Positions 46,204 to 53,305 of a stretch of DNA of 64,000 bases are shown one piece after another (the first letter of the stretch is position 1; every line of letters starts with the position of its first letter). The translations under genes were made by a program, and so were the position numbers. This DNA is from Acidobacteriota bacterium (GTDB lineage: Bacteria; Acidobacteriota; Vicinamibacteria; Vicinamibacterales; UBA2999), in the NCBI GenBank assembly GCA_947465645.1, contig CANIBQ010000010.1, positions 32,603-96,602 on the forward strand. The letters run 5' to 3'. Under the pieces are notes generated by a model, which saw only the letters and a list, made by a program, of their open reading frames with translations, did not search any database and was not told the DNA's origin.

Positions 46204-46293
46204 GGAGAGATGTCCGAGTGGTTGAAGGAGCACGCTTGGAAAGCGTGTGTAGGGGAAACTCTACCGTGGGTTCGAATCCCACTCTCTCCGCCA
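46204..46293 (+). tRNA. tRNA-Ser (anticodon GGA)
   Basis: 90 nt with encoded CCA. Acceptor GGAGAGA pairs with TCTCTCC, discriminator G. The anticodon arm CACGC-TTGGAAA-GCGTG gives anticodon GGA (UCC/UCU codons). A long variable arm (TGTAGGGGAAACTCTACC) and the T-loop TTCGAAT are as expected for class II tRNA-Ser. It reads the same way as the truncated toxin genes upstream and probably served as an integration target. Confidence 0.96.
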
Positions 46294-46398
46294 CCTTCCG
46301 TCGCTGGCGCTCCGTCGGTGGCGGTTCGAGTGGTCTCCCTGTTTGAAGCGACGTGCTTCGCACGTCGCTATCGGCACCGAATCCCACTCTCTCCGCCA
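46273..46398. repeat. 21-bp direct repeat of the tRNA-Ser 3' end (possible attachment-site duplication)
   Basis: The last 21 bases of the tRNA (46273-46293, from CGAATCCC to the CCA end) recur exactly at 46378-46398, offset 105 bp. The 84 bp between them hold no gene. Exact duplication of a tRNA 3' end is the hallmark of tyrosine-recombinase integration, so these may be attL and attR left around a nearly emptied site. Confidence 0.8.
46348..46368. repeat. perfect 9-bp hairpin between the tRNA-end repeats
   Basis: GCGACGTGC, loop TTC, GCACGTCGC. It could be a terminator-like or recombination-associated hairpin; no T-tract follows. Confidence 0.6.
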
Positions 46399-46404
46399 AC
46401 TTCG

Positions 46405-46512
46405 CAATTCATCGCCAGCCCGAGCCTGCGCCGCGATGAACAGATCGTTGGCGTCAATCATCGGCTGCACCGAGCGCGTTGGCGTCCTGCGCCCGCCGCG
46501 ATGAGACCGGGA
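46405..46512 (-). pseudogene. fragment of a vapC-type PIN toxin
   Basis: On the minus strand SRRAQDANALGA is followed, after a deletion and frame change, by PMIDANDLFIAAQARAG. Both pieces match the intact VapC at 47553-47990 (SPRRAQDATALSA and MIGANDLFIAGHARSLG) with about 30 intervening residues missing. A degraded paralogue. Confidence 0.65.
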
Positions 46513-46531
46513 CGGTTACCATGGTCGCCGC

Positions 46532-47098
46532 ATGAGCGCATTTGAGTTCGTCACGGTGTTCTTTTCGGTGGTTCTCGGCATGTCCGTCGGCCAGTTGATG
46601 ACCGCGATCGCGGACCTCATCGAGCACCGCCACCGCGTGCGGAGTTACTGGGTGCAGGTGGTCTGGGTCGTCACCCTCCTGCTCATGCAGGCACAAGCGT
46701 GGTGGGGCCTCTGGGACCTGCGGGGCGTATCGGAATGGAACATCGTCGGGTTCATGCTCATCGTCATCTACATGGCGGCGATCTATCTGTTGACCCGCCT
46801 GGCGCTCCCGAGGCCAAACGGTGCCACCGAGCGTATTGATTTGCGGGTCCACTACTACAACGTGCACCGCTATTTCTTCGCCATCGTCCTGGTCACGAGC
46901 CTGCTGGCGGTGCTGCTCAACACTGCCATGTTCAACACCGGCTTCCTGAATCCAATCCAGTTCGTGCCCTACGTGTTCATCGTGATTGCCGGGATTGCCG
47001 CGTGGACGCGCCATCCGGCCTATCACGGCGCCGTCGCGCTGTTTTTCCTCGTGGCGTTTGGCGTCTTCATCGTGCTGGACGGAGTCGCCATCCGGTGA
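46532..47098 (+). CDS. integral membrane protein of unknown function
   Basis: 188 residues with five predicted membrane helices (about 5-28, 42-60, 70-88, 112-132, 140-160 with a sixth possible at 165-185). The N-terminus FEFVTVFFSVVLGMSVGQLM and a loop RVHYYNVHRYFF are the most distinctive parts. No characterised family recognised, though similar short proteins occur widely in Proteobacteria. ATG is the first start. It sits alone inside the toxin-rich island. Confidence 0.72.
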   Translation: MSAFEFVTVFFSVVLGMSVGQLMTAIADLIEHRHRVRSYWVQVVWVVTLLLMQAQAWWGLWDLRGVSEWNIVGFMLIVIYMAAIYLLTRLALPRPNGATERIDLRVHYYNVHRYFFAIVLVTSLLAVLLNTAMFNTGFLNPIQFVPYVFIVIAGIAAWTRHPAYHGAVALFFLVAFGVFIVLDGVAIR

Positions 47099-47241
47099 GC
47101 TCGATCGTCGCGGCTGGGGGATGGGGCTGCGCGGGTCGCGTCAACGCGGGGTCTTCCGCCCGATGCCGCCGTGGCCGCCGTGACGCGCGTTTGCGGGATC
47201 TATCAAATGAAGAATAGAGACGAGGGCCAGCTCTGTCGACT

Positions 47242-47460
47242 TCACCGCGACATCGTCGCGTTGTGGATGGCCGGTTGTCCCGGCGGCTGCCGATGGTCTG
47301 GGCGCCGGAACGTCACCTCCTCACGTTCGGTTCTCCGAGCCAGCAAATCGCGAAAGTCTGATTCAGCCGGCGGCGTCCCGTGAATCCTCGTGTAGTAGTA
47401 GATGAACGCAAGATACCGGCCCTGCTCGACCGTGAACCGCGGGATCTGCTTCGGCGGCAT
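47242..47460 (-). pseudogene. degraded LexA-like winged-helix protein fragment
   Basis: 72 residues: PRFTVEQGRYLAFIYYYTRI followed by HGTPPAESDFRDLL matches the start of small LexA-N-terminal-like helix-turn-helix proteins. The recognition helix region (PPSVHQMVLTLE type) is missing, and the end, RRPDHRQPPGQPAIHN, resembles the terminal strand of the same family. An internal deletion is the simplest explanation. It may be an intact but divergent short protein instead. Confidence 0.5.
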
Positions 47461-47552
47461 CGCGGGGCAAGGTCTCGTCGGAGCCGGCTATTCGTCGTTT
47501 CTCGAGCGAGCACGACGAACGGTCATCCTGCTGTGAAGTGGGAAGATCGGGA

Positions 47553-47990
47553 CTACTTGTTATCTTTGGCGCGAGCACGCCGGATCGCGATCGTCCAATT
47601 CTCGAGCGTCAGCCCCTTTACACGACCGAACTCACTCGTGTTGTTGGTCACCAGTCGTAGCCCGAGGCTGCGTGCGTGCCCGGCAATGAACAGATCGTTG
47701 GCGCCAATCATCTGGCCGCGCTTCTTCAGATCGGCTCGAATCTGCGCGTAGTGCAGCGCCGCATCGTCGTGGAAGTCGAGTGCGTGAACGTAGGTAAGGA
47801 ATGCGCTGAGCGCGGTCGCATCCTGCGCCCGCCGTGGTGAGACCTCTACGCCGTAGAGCAGCTCCGACTTGGTCACCACCGACATGCACACGTCATCGAT
47901 CGGTGTCGCTTGAAGCCGGTTCAACACGGCCGGGTTCGATCGCTTCATGATGTACGAACAGGTATCCGTGTCCAGCATGAAGCGCGGCAT
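47553..47990 (-). CDS. vapC: VapC-type PIN ribonuclease toxin
   Basis: 145 residues with a complete PIN domain: MLDTDTCSYIMK (Asp7 and Asp9), VVTKSELLYGVE (Glu), MIGANDLFIAGHA (Asp) and VTNNTSEFGRV (final acidic position). VapC toxins cut tRNA or rRNA and are held by VapB. The start ATG shares one base with the vapB stop (TGATG), so the pair is translationally coupled. All active-site acids are present, unlike the truncated copy at 45356. Confidence 0.95.
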   Translation of the reverse strand: MPRFMLDTDTCSYIMKRSNPAVLNRLQATPIDDVCMSVVTKSELLYGVEVSPRRAQDATALSAFLTYVHALDFHDDAALHYAQIRADLKKRGQMIGANDLFIAGHARSLGLRLVTNNTSEFGRVKGLTLENWTIAIRRARAKDNK

Positions 47991-48217
47991 CAGGGCTCGC
48001 GCTCCTGGACGGGCAAGTCCTCGACATTGTCCATGAACGCGTCAGACGCAACCGGACCGCTCTCGAGATAGGAGCTCCAGTCCGCTGGACGTGGGGAGAG
48101 AATCACGTCCTCACCTTCCTTGCGGATGAAGACTTCGTCGGTGTTGAACTGAAACTCCTTCGGCAACCGCACCGCTTGGCTGCGATTGTTCAGGAACACC
48201 TTGGCTCGTCGCTGCAT
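47990..48217 (-). CDS. vapB: VapB-type antitoxin
   Basis: 75 residues. AbrB-like N-terminal domain [20 protein letters not shown] with VFIRKEGEDVILSPRP and a short acidic toxin-wrapping tail (SDAFMDNVEDLPVQE). It should repress its own promoter through the inverted repeat at 48248-48261, 31 bp upstream of the start. Partner of the vapC gene that follows. Confidence 0.94.
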   Translation of the reverse strand: MQRRAKVFLNNRSQAVRLPKEFQFNTDEVFIRKEGEDVILSPRPADWSSYLESGPVASDAFMDNVEDLPVQEREP

Positions 48218-48247
48218 GGCCGAATCCTCCCTCCGGGTGGAGTGCCG

Positions 48248-48261
48248 TATACACGAGTATA
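48248..48261 (-). promoter_or_regulatory. candidate VapB operator
   Basis: TATAC-ACGA-GTATA is a perfect 5-bp inverted repeat in an AT-rich patch just before vapB. It is the right place and size for autoregulation and overlaps possible -10 sequences. Confidence 0.55.
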
Positions 48262-48363
48262 TGCCAATTGGAATGGGGCGGTCGCGAGCGCTTCAGCGGG
48301 CAATAGCGTGCAAGGTGTTGCGGTAGCTAGGAGGAGGCGCAGACTCCTCGCGTAAAGGCCGCC

Positions 48364-48390
48364 TCTATATTACAAATCATGTAATATAGA
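48364..48390 (+). promoter_or_regulatory. perfect 11-bp inverted repeat, operator/promoter of the XRE-nucleotidyltransferase pair
   Basis: Arms TCTATATTACA and TGTAATATAGA around the spacer AATCA, ending 3 bp before the ATG. The right arm contains TAATAT (48383-48388), which as a -10 box would place the transcript start at or next to the ATG: a leaderless message with the operator covering the promoter. Confidence 0.75.
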
Positions 48391-48393
48391 ACC

Positions 48394-49071
48394 ATGAGCG
48401 GGGCGGATGTCCGCGCAGCGCGTGAGCGCCGGGGCTGGCAACAAGAACAGTTGGCGGAGCGGCTGGGAGTGTCGCAGGGATACGTGTCTCTGCTGGAGAG
48501 CGGCCGGCGGTCTGTTTCGAAACGCCTAGCGGCGAAGCTCGTGTCGCTCCTCTCGCTGTCGCCGAGTGCCCTTCCGGTGCCAACACCGAAGGCGCTTCCG
48601 AACGAGCAGGTCGCTCGTGCGCTGGGCCGCCTGGGATATCCGGGCTTCGCCTATCTCAGCAACGGCGCCAAGGTAAATCCCATGGAGGTGTTACTCGGGG
48701 CTCTGCTCGCCGACGATGTCGACGCGCGTGTCGTCGAGGGCCTGCCGTGGCTGCTGCTTCGGTACCCCGATGTGGACTGGGCTCGGCTCGTGACGTACGC
48801 GAAGCAGCACGACGCACAGAACCGGTTGGGATTCCTCGTCGCGCTGGCACACCGGTTGGCCGTAGCCAATGGCGATGCTGCCACGGCGGAACTGCTGGAA
48901 CGACGCGAGCAATCACTACAGCGATCGCTGCTGCAACATGACGACGCGTTTTCGAGAACCTCGCTGACCCAAGCCGAACGGCGATGGCTGGTGGCGAACC
49001 GTTCTCCAGAAGCCAAGCGTTGGAACCTGCTCGCCACCCTGAATGTTGATCGGCTACTGAATGCCGGCTGA
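48394..49071 (+). CDS. XRE-family helix-turn-helix regulator with helical C-terminal domain (putative antitoxin)
   Basis: 225 residues. Residues 5-60 are an XRE helix-turn-helix (VRAARERRGWQQEQLAERLG, VSQGYVSLLESGRRSVSKRL). Residues 75-225 are all-helical with no recognised domain and end in WNLLATLNVDRLLNAG. There is no Shine-Dalgarno; the ATG follows an 11-bp inverted repeat by 3 bp, so autoregulation and leaderless translation are likely. The stop lies 11 nt inside the next gene, a nucleotidyltransferase, so the two form a coupled pair resembling a toxin-antitoxin or defence module. Confidence 0.85.
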   Translation: MSGADVRAARERRGWQQEQLAERLGVSQGYVSLLESGRRSVSKRLAAKLVSLLSLSPSALPVPTPKALPNEQVARALGRLGYPGFAYLSNGAKVNPMEVLLGALLADDVDARVVEGLPWLLLRYPDVDWARLVTYAKQHDAQNRLGFLVALAHRLAVANGDAATAELLERREQSLQRSLLQHDDAFSRTSLTQAERRWLVANRSPEAKRWNLLATLNVDRLLNAG

Positions 49072-49609
49072 GCAACTCCACGAACCGTGGCGGTCGTTCC
49101 TTCACGACCTCGATGCTCAGCTCTCAGGGCCGACGGAAATCCACTGCTTGGGTGGCTTTGTCGTCGCCGAGTATTACGGTCTGGCGCGACCGACCTCCGA
49201 CATCGACGTCATTCAGGTTCGCGGGGCGTCGGATGTTGAAGATCTGCAGCGGGTCGGCGGCAAAGGCAGTCCTCTCGCCAAGAAGCACAAGGTCTACATC
49301 GATATCGTGACGGTGGCTGATGTTCCCGAGCGGTACGAAGAGCGATTGATTGATGTGTATGTCGGGGAGTTTCGGAATCTGAGCATCAGAGTGTTCGAGA
49401 GACACGACCTGGCTCTGGCGAAGCTTGGTCGCAACCAGGACTACGATCGCGAGGACGTCAGGCGGCTGGCACAAGGTCCTGGACTTGACGTCGCAATCCT
49501 TGAACAGCGATACCGCGATGAGTTGCGCTGGCAGTTGGCGAATCCAGAGCGGGAAGATCTGACGTTTGAACTCTGGATCGAGATGATCAAAGAGCTGCGC
49601 AACCGCTGA
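49061..49609 (+). CDS. DUF6036-like nucleotidyltransferase-fold protein (putative toxin)
   Basis: 182 residues. The nucleotidyltransferase core shows GGFVVAEYYGLARPTSDIDV (G-G helix and D-x-D) with a third Asp in VYIDIVTV. Next is ERHDLALAKLGRNQDYDRED, the segment found in DUF6036 proteins, and a C-terminal helical tail. Such enzymes may transfer nucleotides to tRNA or protein, as AbiEii and MenT toxins do, but activity here is only inferred. It overlaps the upstream XRE gene by 11 bp. Cytoplasmic. Confidence 0.82.
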   Translation: MPAEQLHEPWRSFLHDLDAQLSGPTEIHCLGGFVVAEYYGLARPTSDIDVIQVRGASDVEDLQRVGGKGSPLAKKHKVYIDIVTVADVPERYEERLIDVYVGEFRNLSIRVFERHDLALAKLGRNQDYDREDVRRLAQGPGLDVAILEQRYRDELRWQLANPEREDLTFELWIEMIKELRNR

Positions 49610-49650
49610 GCTGGCGGGCAATAAGGGACACGAGGGGTCAGCGCCGACGT

Positions 49651-50787
49651 TTACCGTTCGGCTCCGCGACCGGGCTGGCGATTGACCCGCGTCATATCGC
49701 CACCGTAGTGCGTGCGGACAATCGGGTTCATCACCTTGAACCACAGGGGCGGCAGGTAGGCGAGGACGATCATCGTGCCGTACCCGGCCGGGAGCATCGG
49801 ACTTTCGTCGAAATGGCGCAGCGCCTGGTACGCCCGCGACGCATGGGCGTGGTGATCGGAGTGGCGCTGCAGGTGGTAGAGCGAGAGATTGGTCACCACG
49901 TGGTTGTTGTTCCACGAATGCTCGGGGCGGCAGGGCTCGTAGCGTCCGTCCGGCAGCTTCCCGCGCAGCAGGCCGTAGTGCTCCACGTAGTTGACCGACT
50001 CGAGCAGGCTCGCGCCATAGATGGCCTGGACGATGAGGAAGGGCAGCACGCGCCAGCCAAGCCACGCGGTCAGCGCGCCATAGAGCACCGCCGTTCCCAT
50101 CCACGCCTGCAGGTTGTCGTTCTGCCAATGCCACGGCGAGTGGCCGCGTTTCGCCAGCCGTGATCTCTCGAGCTCCCAGGCGGACCGGATGCTGCCGATC
50201 CACACGCGCGGAAAGAACGCGTAGAACGATTCGCCGTAGCGCGCGCTTGCCGGATCCTCAGGCGTCGCCACGCGGACGTGATGACCGCGGTTGTGCTCGA
50301 CGAAGAAGTGGCCGTAGGCCACCGGCATGAGTGCGAGCTTGGCCAGCACCCGCTGCAGCAGCGCGTGCTTGTGCCCGAGCTCGTGCGCGACCGAGATCCC
50401 CACGCCGCCGCTGACGATGCCGATGGTAGCGGTGAGTCCGGACAACCCGATCCAGTCGAGGCCTCCGTGTGCCAGCATCCACGCTGACCAGACGAAGTTG
50501 AAATAGAGCGGCGGGATCGCCGCATAGAGCGCGTAGCGGTAGTAGGGGTCGGCTTCGAGCTCCTGGACGGCAGACTCCGGCGGGTTGCTCGCGTCGCTGC
50601 CGATGATGTGGTCGAGGATGGGCGTGATGATGAAGATTACGACCGGCCCGAACCACCACCACAGCGACGAGCCCGTTGCCTGCACCAGCCCGTAGCCTGC
50701 CAACGGCAGGAACGGCATCCCCGCTCCGACCATCCAATAGGGCCGCTTGCGATCGACCCACCCCTGCAACGTCGTCGCGGTGCTCAT
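49651..50787 (-). CDS. AlkB-type membrane di-iron monooxygenase
   Basis: 378 residues with about six membrane helices and the eight-histidine signature: HELGHKH, EHNRGHHVRVATPEDPASA, LQRHSDHHAHASR and NYVEHYG. These define the AlkB alkane/fatty-acyl hydroxylase group in the wider desaturase/hydroxylase superfamily. It is the last gene of a four-gene operon with a type III polyketide synthase; its ATG overlaps the FAAL stop (ATGA). So the substrate is probably an alkyl chain of the polyketide or its fatty starter rather than free alkane. No rubredoxin gene is adjacent; electrons must come from elsewhere. Confidence 0.93.
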   Translation of the reverse strand: MSTATTLQGWVDRKRPYWMVGAGMPFLPLAGYGLVQATGSSLWWWFGPVVIFIITPILDHIIGSDASNPPESAVQELEADPYYRYALYAAIPPLYFNFVWSAWMLAHGGLDWIGLSGLTATIGIVSGGVGISVAHELGHKHALLQRVLAKLALMPVAYGHFFVEHNRGHHVRVATPEDPASARYGESFYAFFPRVWIGSIRSAWELERSRLAKRGHSPWHWQNDNLQAWMGTAVLYGALTAWLGWRVLPFLIVQAIYGASLLESVNYVEHYGLLRGKLPDGRYEPCRPEHSWNNNHVVTNLSLYHLQRHSDHHAHASRAYQALRHFDESPMLPAGYGTMIVLAYLPPLWFKVMNPIVRTHYGGDMTRVNRQPGRGAER

Positions 50788-52742
50788 GCGTCCTGCATCG
50801 ACGGCGCGTCGCCGACGCCGATCTCGCCGCTCAGGAACCGCTGCACGGCATCGCGGCGCCGTAGCTTGCCGCTGGTCGTCAGCGGCAGCGTGCCTTTCGG
50901 CAGCAGGATCACCGAGTGGGCCCGGATTCCCATCCGCTCGAGGATGGCCGTGCGGATCTGCTTCTCAACCTGCTGATGGTCCACGTGTGGGTTCGATCGC
51001 TCGGCCAGGATCAGCAGCGCTTCCATCTCTTCGCCTTCGGGGATGAATCCCGCGGCGACGACGCGTCCGCGACGGATGCCGTCGCAGGAGTCGAGGCACT
51101 CTTCGAAGTCCTGCGGCGGGTGATTGGCGCCGCGAATAATCACCAGGTCTTTCGCGCGTCCCGCCACAAACAGCTCGCCATCGTCGACGAAGCCGATATC
51201 GCACGTGTCGAGCCATCCCGATGACAGCACCTGCGCGGTCGCCGTGGGATTGTCGACGTAGCCGCTCATCAACGACGGCGAGCTGACAAAGATGCGTCCA
51301 ACCTGCCGCTCGGCGAGCGCGCGGCCGTGCTGGTCGCGAATTTCGATGCTGACCCCGGGCATCGGCTGGCCGACCGAGACAATGCGCCGCGTGCCTGGAA
51401 CGACACACGCGTCTCGCGCGAGCGTGCCGGCGTCAATCGGGACGACGCGCACCGGATCGCGTGGGATGACCGGATGGGTGACCGCAAGCGCCGCCTCCGC
51501 GAGGCCGTAGACCGGCCGCAGCGCGCCCGCGCGGAGGCCGCAGGTGCTGAAGCGCTGGTGAAACCGTTCCATGACGCTGGCCGATACCGGTTCGGCGCCG
51601 TTGAGCGCCCGTCGCAGCGTGTCGAGCCGGATGCCCGCGGACCAGGGATCGGCGATCCGCTGCAGGCACAAGTCGTAGGCGAAGTTCGGCGCCGTGGTAA
51701 TCGTGCCGCGATGCCGCGTGATGGCGCGCAGCCAGGTCACCGGCCTGGTGATGAACGCCTCCGGCGTCAGCAGCACTGCCGGGATCTTCATGAAGAGCGG
51801 CAGCAGCAGCGTGCCGATGAGACCCATGTCATGGTAGAGCGGCAGCCAGCTCACCATCACGTGGTCGACCGGCGCCGGCTCGCGGAAAATCACGTCGAGC
51901 ATTGCCGTTTGCATCACCAGCGCGTCGTGGCTGAGCGCGACGCCTTTCGGCGTACTTGTCGAACCAGAGGAAAACTGGATCAGCGCGAGGGCGTCGGGCG
52001 CGACCACGACCTCCGCCTCCGCGTGCGAGCGCTGGAGCAGTTCGTCCGGCGTATCGACCCGGATACCCCGGATGACGACGTCGGCGCTGTCGAGCGCGGC
52101 AGCCGTGCGAACATCCGCAAGGCAGAGACGCGCGCCGACCGAGGCGAGCTGGCGCGCCACACCTGCGGCGTAGAGGGGGTCCCGCTTGAAGCGCGGCGCC
52201 GAACAGAGCGGCGCGGCCACGCCGCCGGCGAGGATGACGCCGAAGAACGCGTCCATGAAATCAACCGACGTCGGGATGGTGATGCCGACGCGGTCCCCGG
52301 GCGCCACGCCACGCTCCCCGAGCGCGTGCGCGACACGCCGTGCCCGCGCATACAGCTCACGATACGACAGCCTCGTCTCCTGCTCCCGGCTGTCAACGAA
52401 GACGATGCCGGCGTCGGTCGCGGCGGCGGCCGCGAGGACGGCGTGCAGCGTGTGGACGCCTGGTTGCGGAGCAGCGACGCCTTGCCATGTCACGCCCGGT
52501 GACGCTGACAGCTGCACCACCAGCCGCGCGACGTCGTTGACCGTGCGCAGCGAAGCGGTGTCGGTTGGCAGCTTCACGCGGAAGGCGTTCTCGACCGAGG
52601 CCAGCAGGGTGACGAGCGACAGCGAGTCGAGCTCGAGATCGGCCATCAGATCGTCAGAGAGCTCCACCGCGCGAGTCAGGCCGAGCTCGCGCTTCGCGAG
52701 ATCGCGCACCGTATCGAGTACGTCGGCCGCCGTCAGCATCAT
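50784..52742 (-). CDS. fused acyl carrier protein - fatty-acyl-AMP ligase (ACP-FAAL)
   Basis: 652 residues. Residues 1-85 are an acyl carrier domain with phosphopantetheine Ser40 in DLELDSLSLVTLLASVE. Residues about 100-645 are an adenylating enzyme: P-loop FSSGSTSTPKGVALS, SWLPLYHDMGLIGTLLLPLF, TTAPNFAYDLCLQRI, YGLAEAALAVTHP, DTCDIGFVDDGELFVAGR and KDLVIIRGANHPPQDFEE. PNFAYDLC and IRGxNHPPQD are typical of FAALs, which load fatty acids as adenylates onto a carrier instead of CoA. The carrier is N-terminal here, whereas it is usually C-terminal or separate. ATG at 52742 overlaps the methyltransferase stop. Confidence 0.92.
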   Translation of the reverse strand: MMLTAADVLDTVRDLAKRELGLTRAVELSDDLMADLELDSLSLVTLLASVENAFRVKLPTDTASLRTVNDVARLVVQLSASPGVTWQGVAAPQPGVHTLHAVLAAAAATDAGIVFVDSREQETRLSYRELYARARRVAHALGERGVAPGDRVGITIPTSVDFMDAFFGVILAGGVAAPLCSAPRFKRDPLYAAGVARQLASVGARLCLADVRTAAALDSADVVIRGIRVDTPDELLQRSHAEAEVVVAPDALALIQFSSGSTSTPKGVALSHDALVMQTAMLDVIFREPAPVDHVMVSWLPLYHDMGLIGTLLLPLFMKIPAVLLTPEAFITRPVTWLRAITRHRGTITTAPNFAYDLCLQRIADPWSAGIRLDTLRRALNGAEPVSASVMERFHQRFSTCGLRAGALRPVYGLAEAALAVTHPVIPRDPVRVVPIDAGTLARDACVVPGTRRIVSVGQPMPGVSIEIRDQHGRALAERQVGRIFVSSPSLMSGYVDNPTATAQVLSSGWLDTCDIGFVDDGELFVAGRAKDLVIIRGANHPPQDFEECLDSCDGIRRGRVVAAGFIPEGEEMEALLILAERSNPHVDHQQVEKQIRTAILERMGIRAHSVILLPKGTLPLTTSGKLRRRDAVQRFLSGEIGVGDAPSMQDA

Positions 52743-53305
52743 CGCTGACCGGGGATGAAGCGGCCGTGGTTGGAAAACGCGCGCGCGTACTCGGCGCCGA
52801 GCGCGGCCTCCTCGGCGCGTATCCTCACCAGCAGCATCAGTGCGTTGGCGAGCGAGAAGCTGATCGACGTCAGGTAGGCCCCGTGGATGAGAGGGACAGC
52901 CGCGAGCTCGAGGATCACCGCGAGGTAGTTGGGATGGCGGATGAAGCGGTACGGGCCCGAGGTGACCGGTGTCGCTCCGGGCAGAAAGATGATGCGGGTG
53001 TTCCAGCGGTGGCCGAGGGTCAGGATGGCCCAGTAGCGAAGGGCCTGCGCGAGCAGCGCGACCGCCAGCGCCGCCCATCCGAGGGTGCCGGGAAACGGAC
53101 GCTGCAGCAGCAGCACTTCGGCGACGCACGAAACCAGGAAGGCCGTGTGCAGCACGGTCATCACCCGGAAATGGCGTTGGCCGAGCTCCTTGCCGCCAAG
53201 CGCGAAGACGCGGCGGGCGTTGCGCGTCGAGAGCACGAGCTCAAACAGGCGCTCGACGACCAGCAGTCCGATGAAGGTGAGGTAGAGGGCAACGGACGAC
53301 ATCAT
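52739..53305 (-). CDS. ICMT-family (isoprenylcysteine carboxyl methyltransferase-like) membrane methyltransferase
   Basis: 188 residues with four to five membrane helices and the SAM-binding signature SGPYRFIRHPNYLAVILELA near the C-terminus, preceded by TLGHRWNTRII. Bacterial members beside type III polyketide synthases (BpsB in Bacillus, SrsB in Streptomyces) O-methylate alkylpyrones or alkylresorcinols. Here it lies directly after such a synthase with ATGA overlap, so the same role is likely. A second ATG at 53302 is possible. Confidence 0.9.
   Translation of the reverse strand: MMSSVALYLTFIGLLVVERLFELVLSTRNARRVFALGGKELGQRHFRVMTVLHTAFLVSCVAEVLLLQRPFPGTLGWAALAVALLAQALRYWAILTLGHRWNTRIIFLPGATPVTSGPYRFIRHPNYLAVILELAAVPLIHGAYLTSISFSLANALMLLVRIRAEEAALGAEYARAFSNHGRFIPGQR

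Noticed and set aside
46378..46398. A second tRNA gene
   Set aside because: Only the last 21 bases of tRNA-Ser are present; acceptor 5' strand, D arm and anticodon arm are missing.
49651..50787. Fatty-acid desaturase
   Set aside because: The spacing and content of the His boxes (HELGHKH, EHNRGHH, LQRHSDHHAHA, NYVEHYG) fit AlkB hydroxylases; a desaturase-like activity is still possible in principle but is not the family assignment.
50784..52742. Ordinary acyl-CoA synthetase (FadD)
   Set aside because: PNFAYDLC, SWLPLYHDMGLIG and IRGANHPPQD are FAAL hallmarks, and the fused carrier domain makes CoA an unlikely acceptor.
50784..53129. A 781-residue ligase with a longer N-terminus
   Set aside because: The extra 129 codons lie antisense-free but over the ICMT methyltransferase gene in another frame; the carrier domain begins cleanly at ATG 52742 with ATGA overlap.
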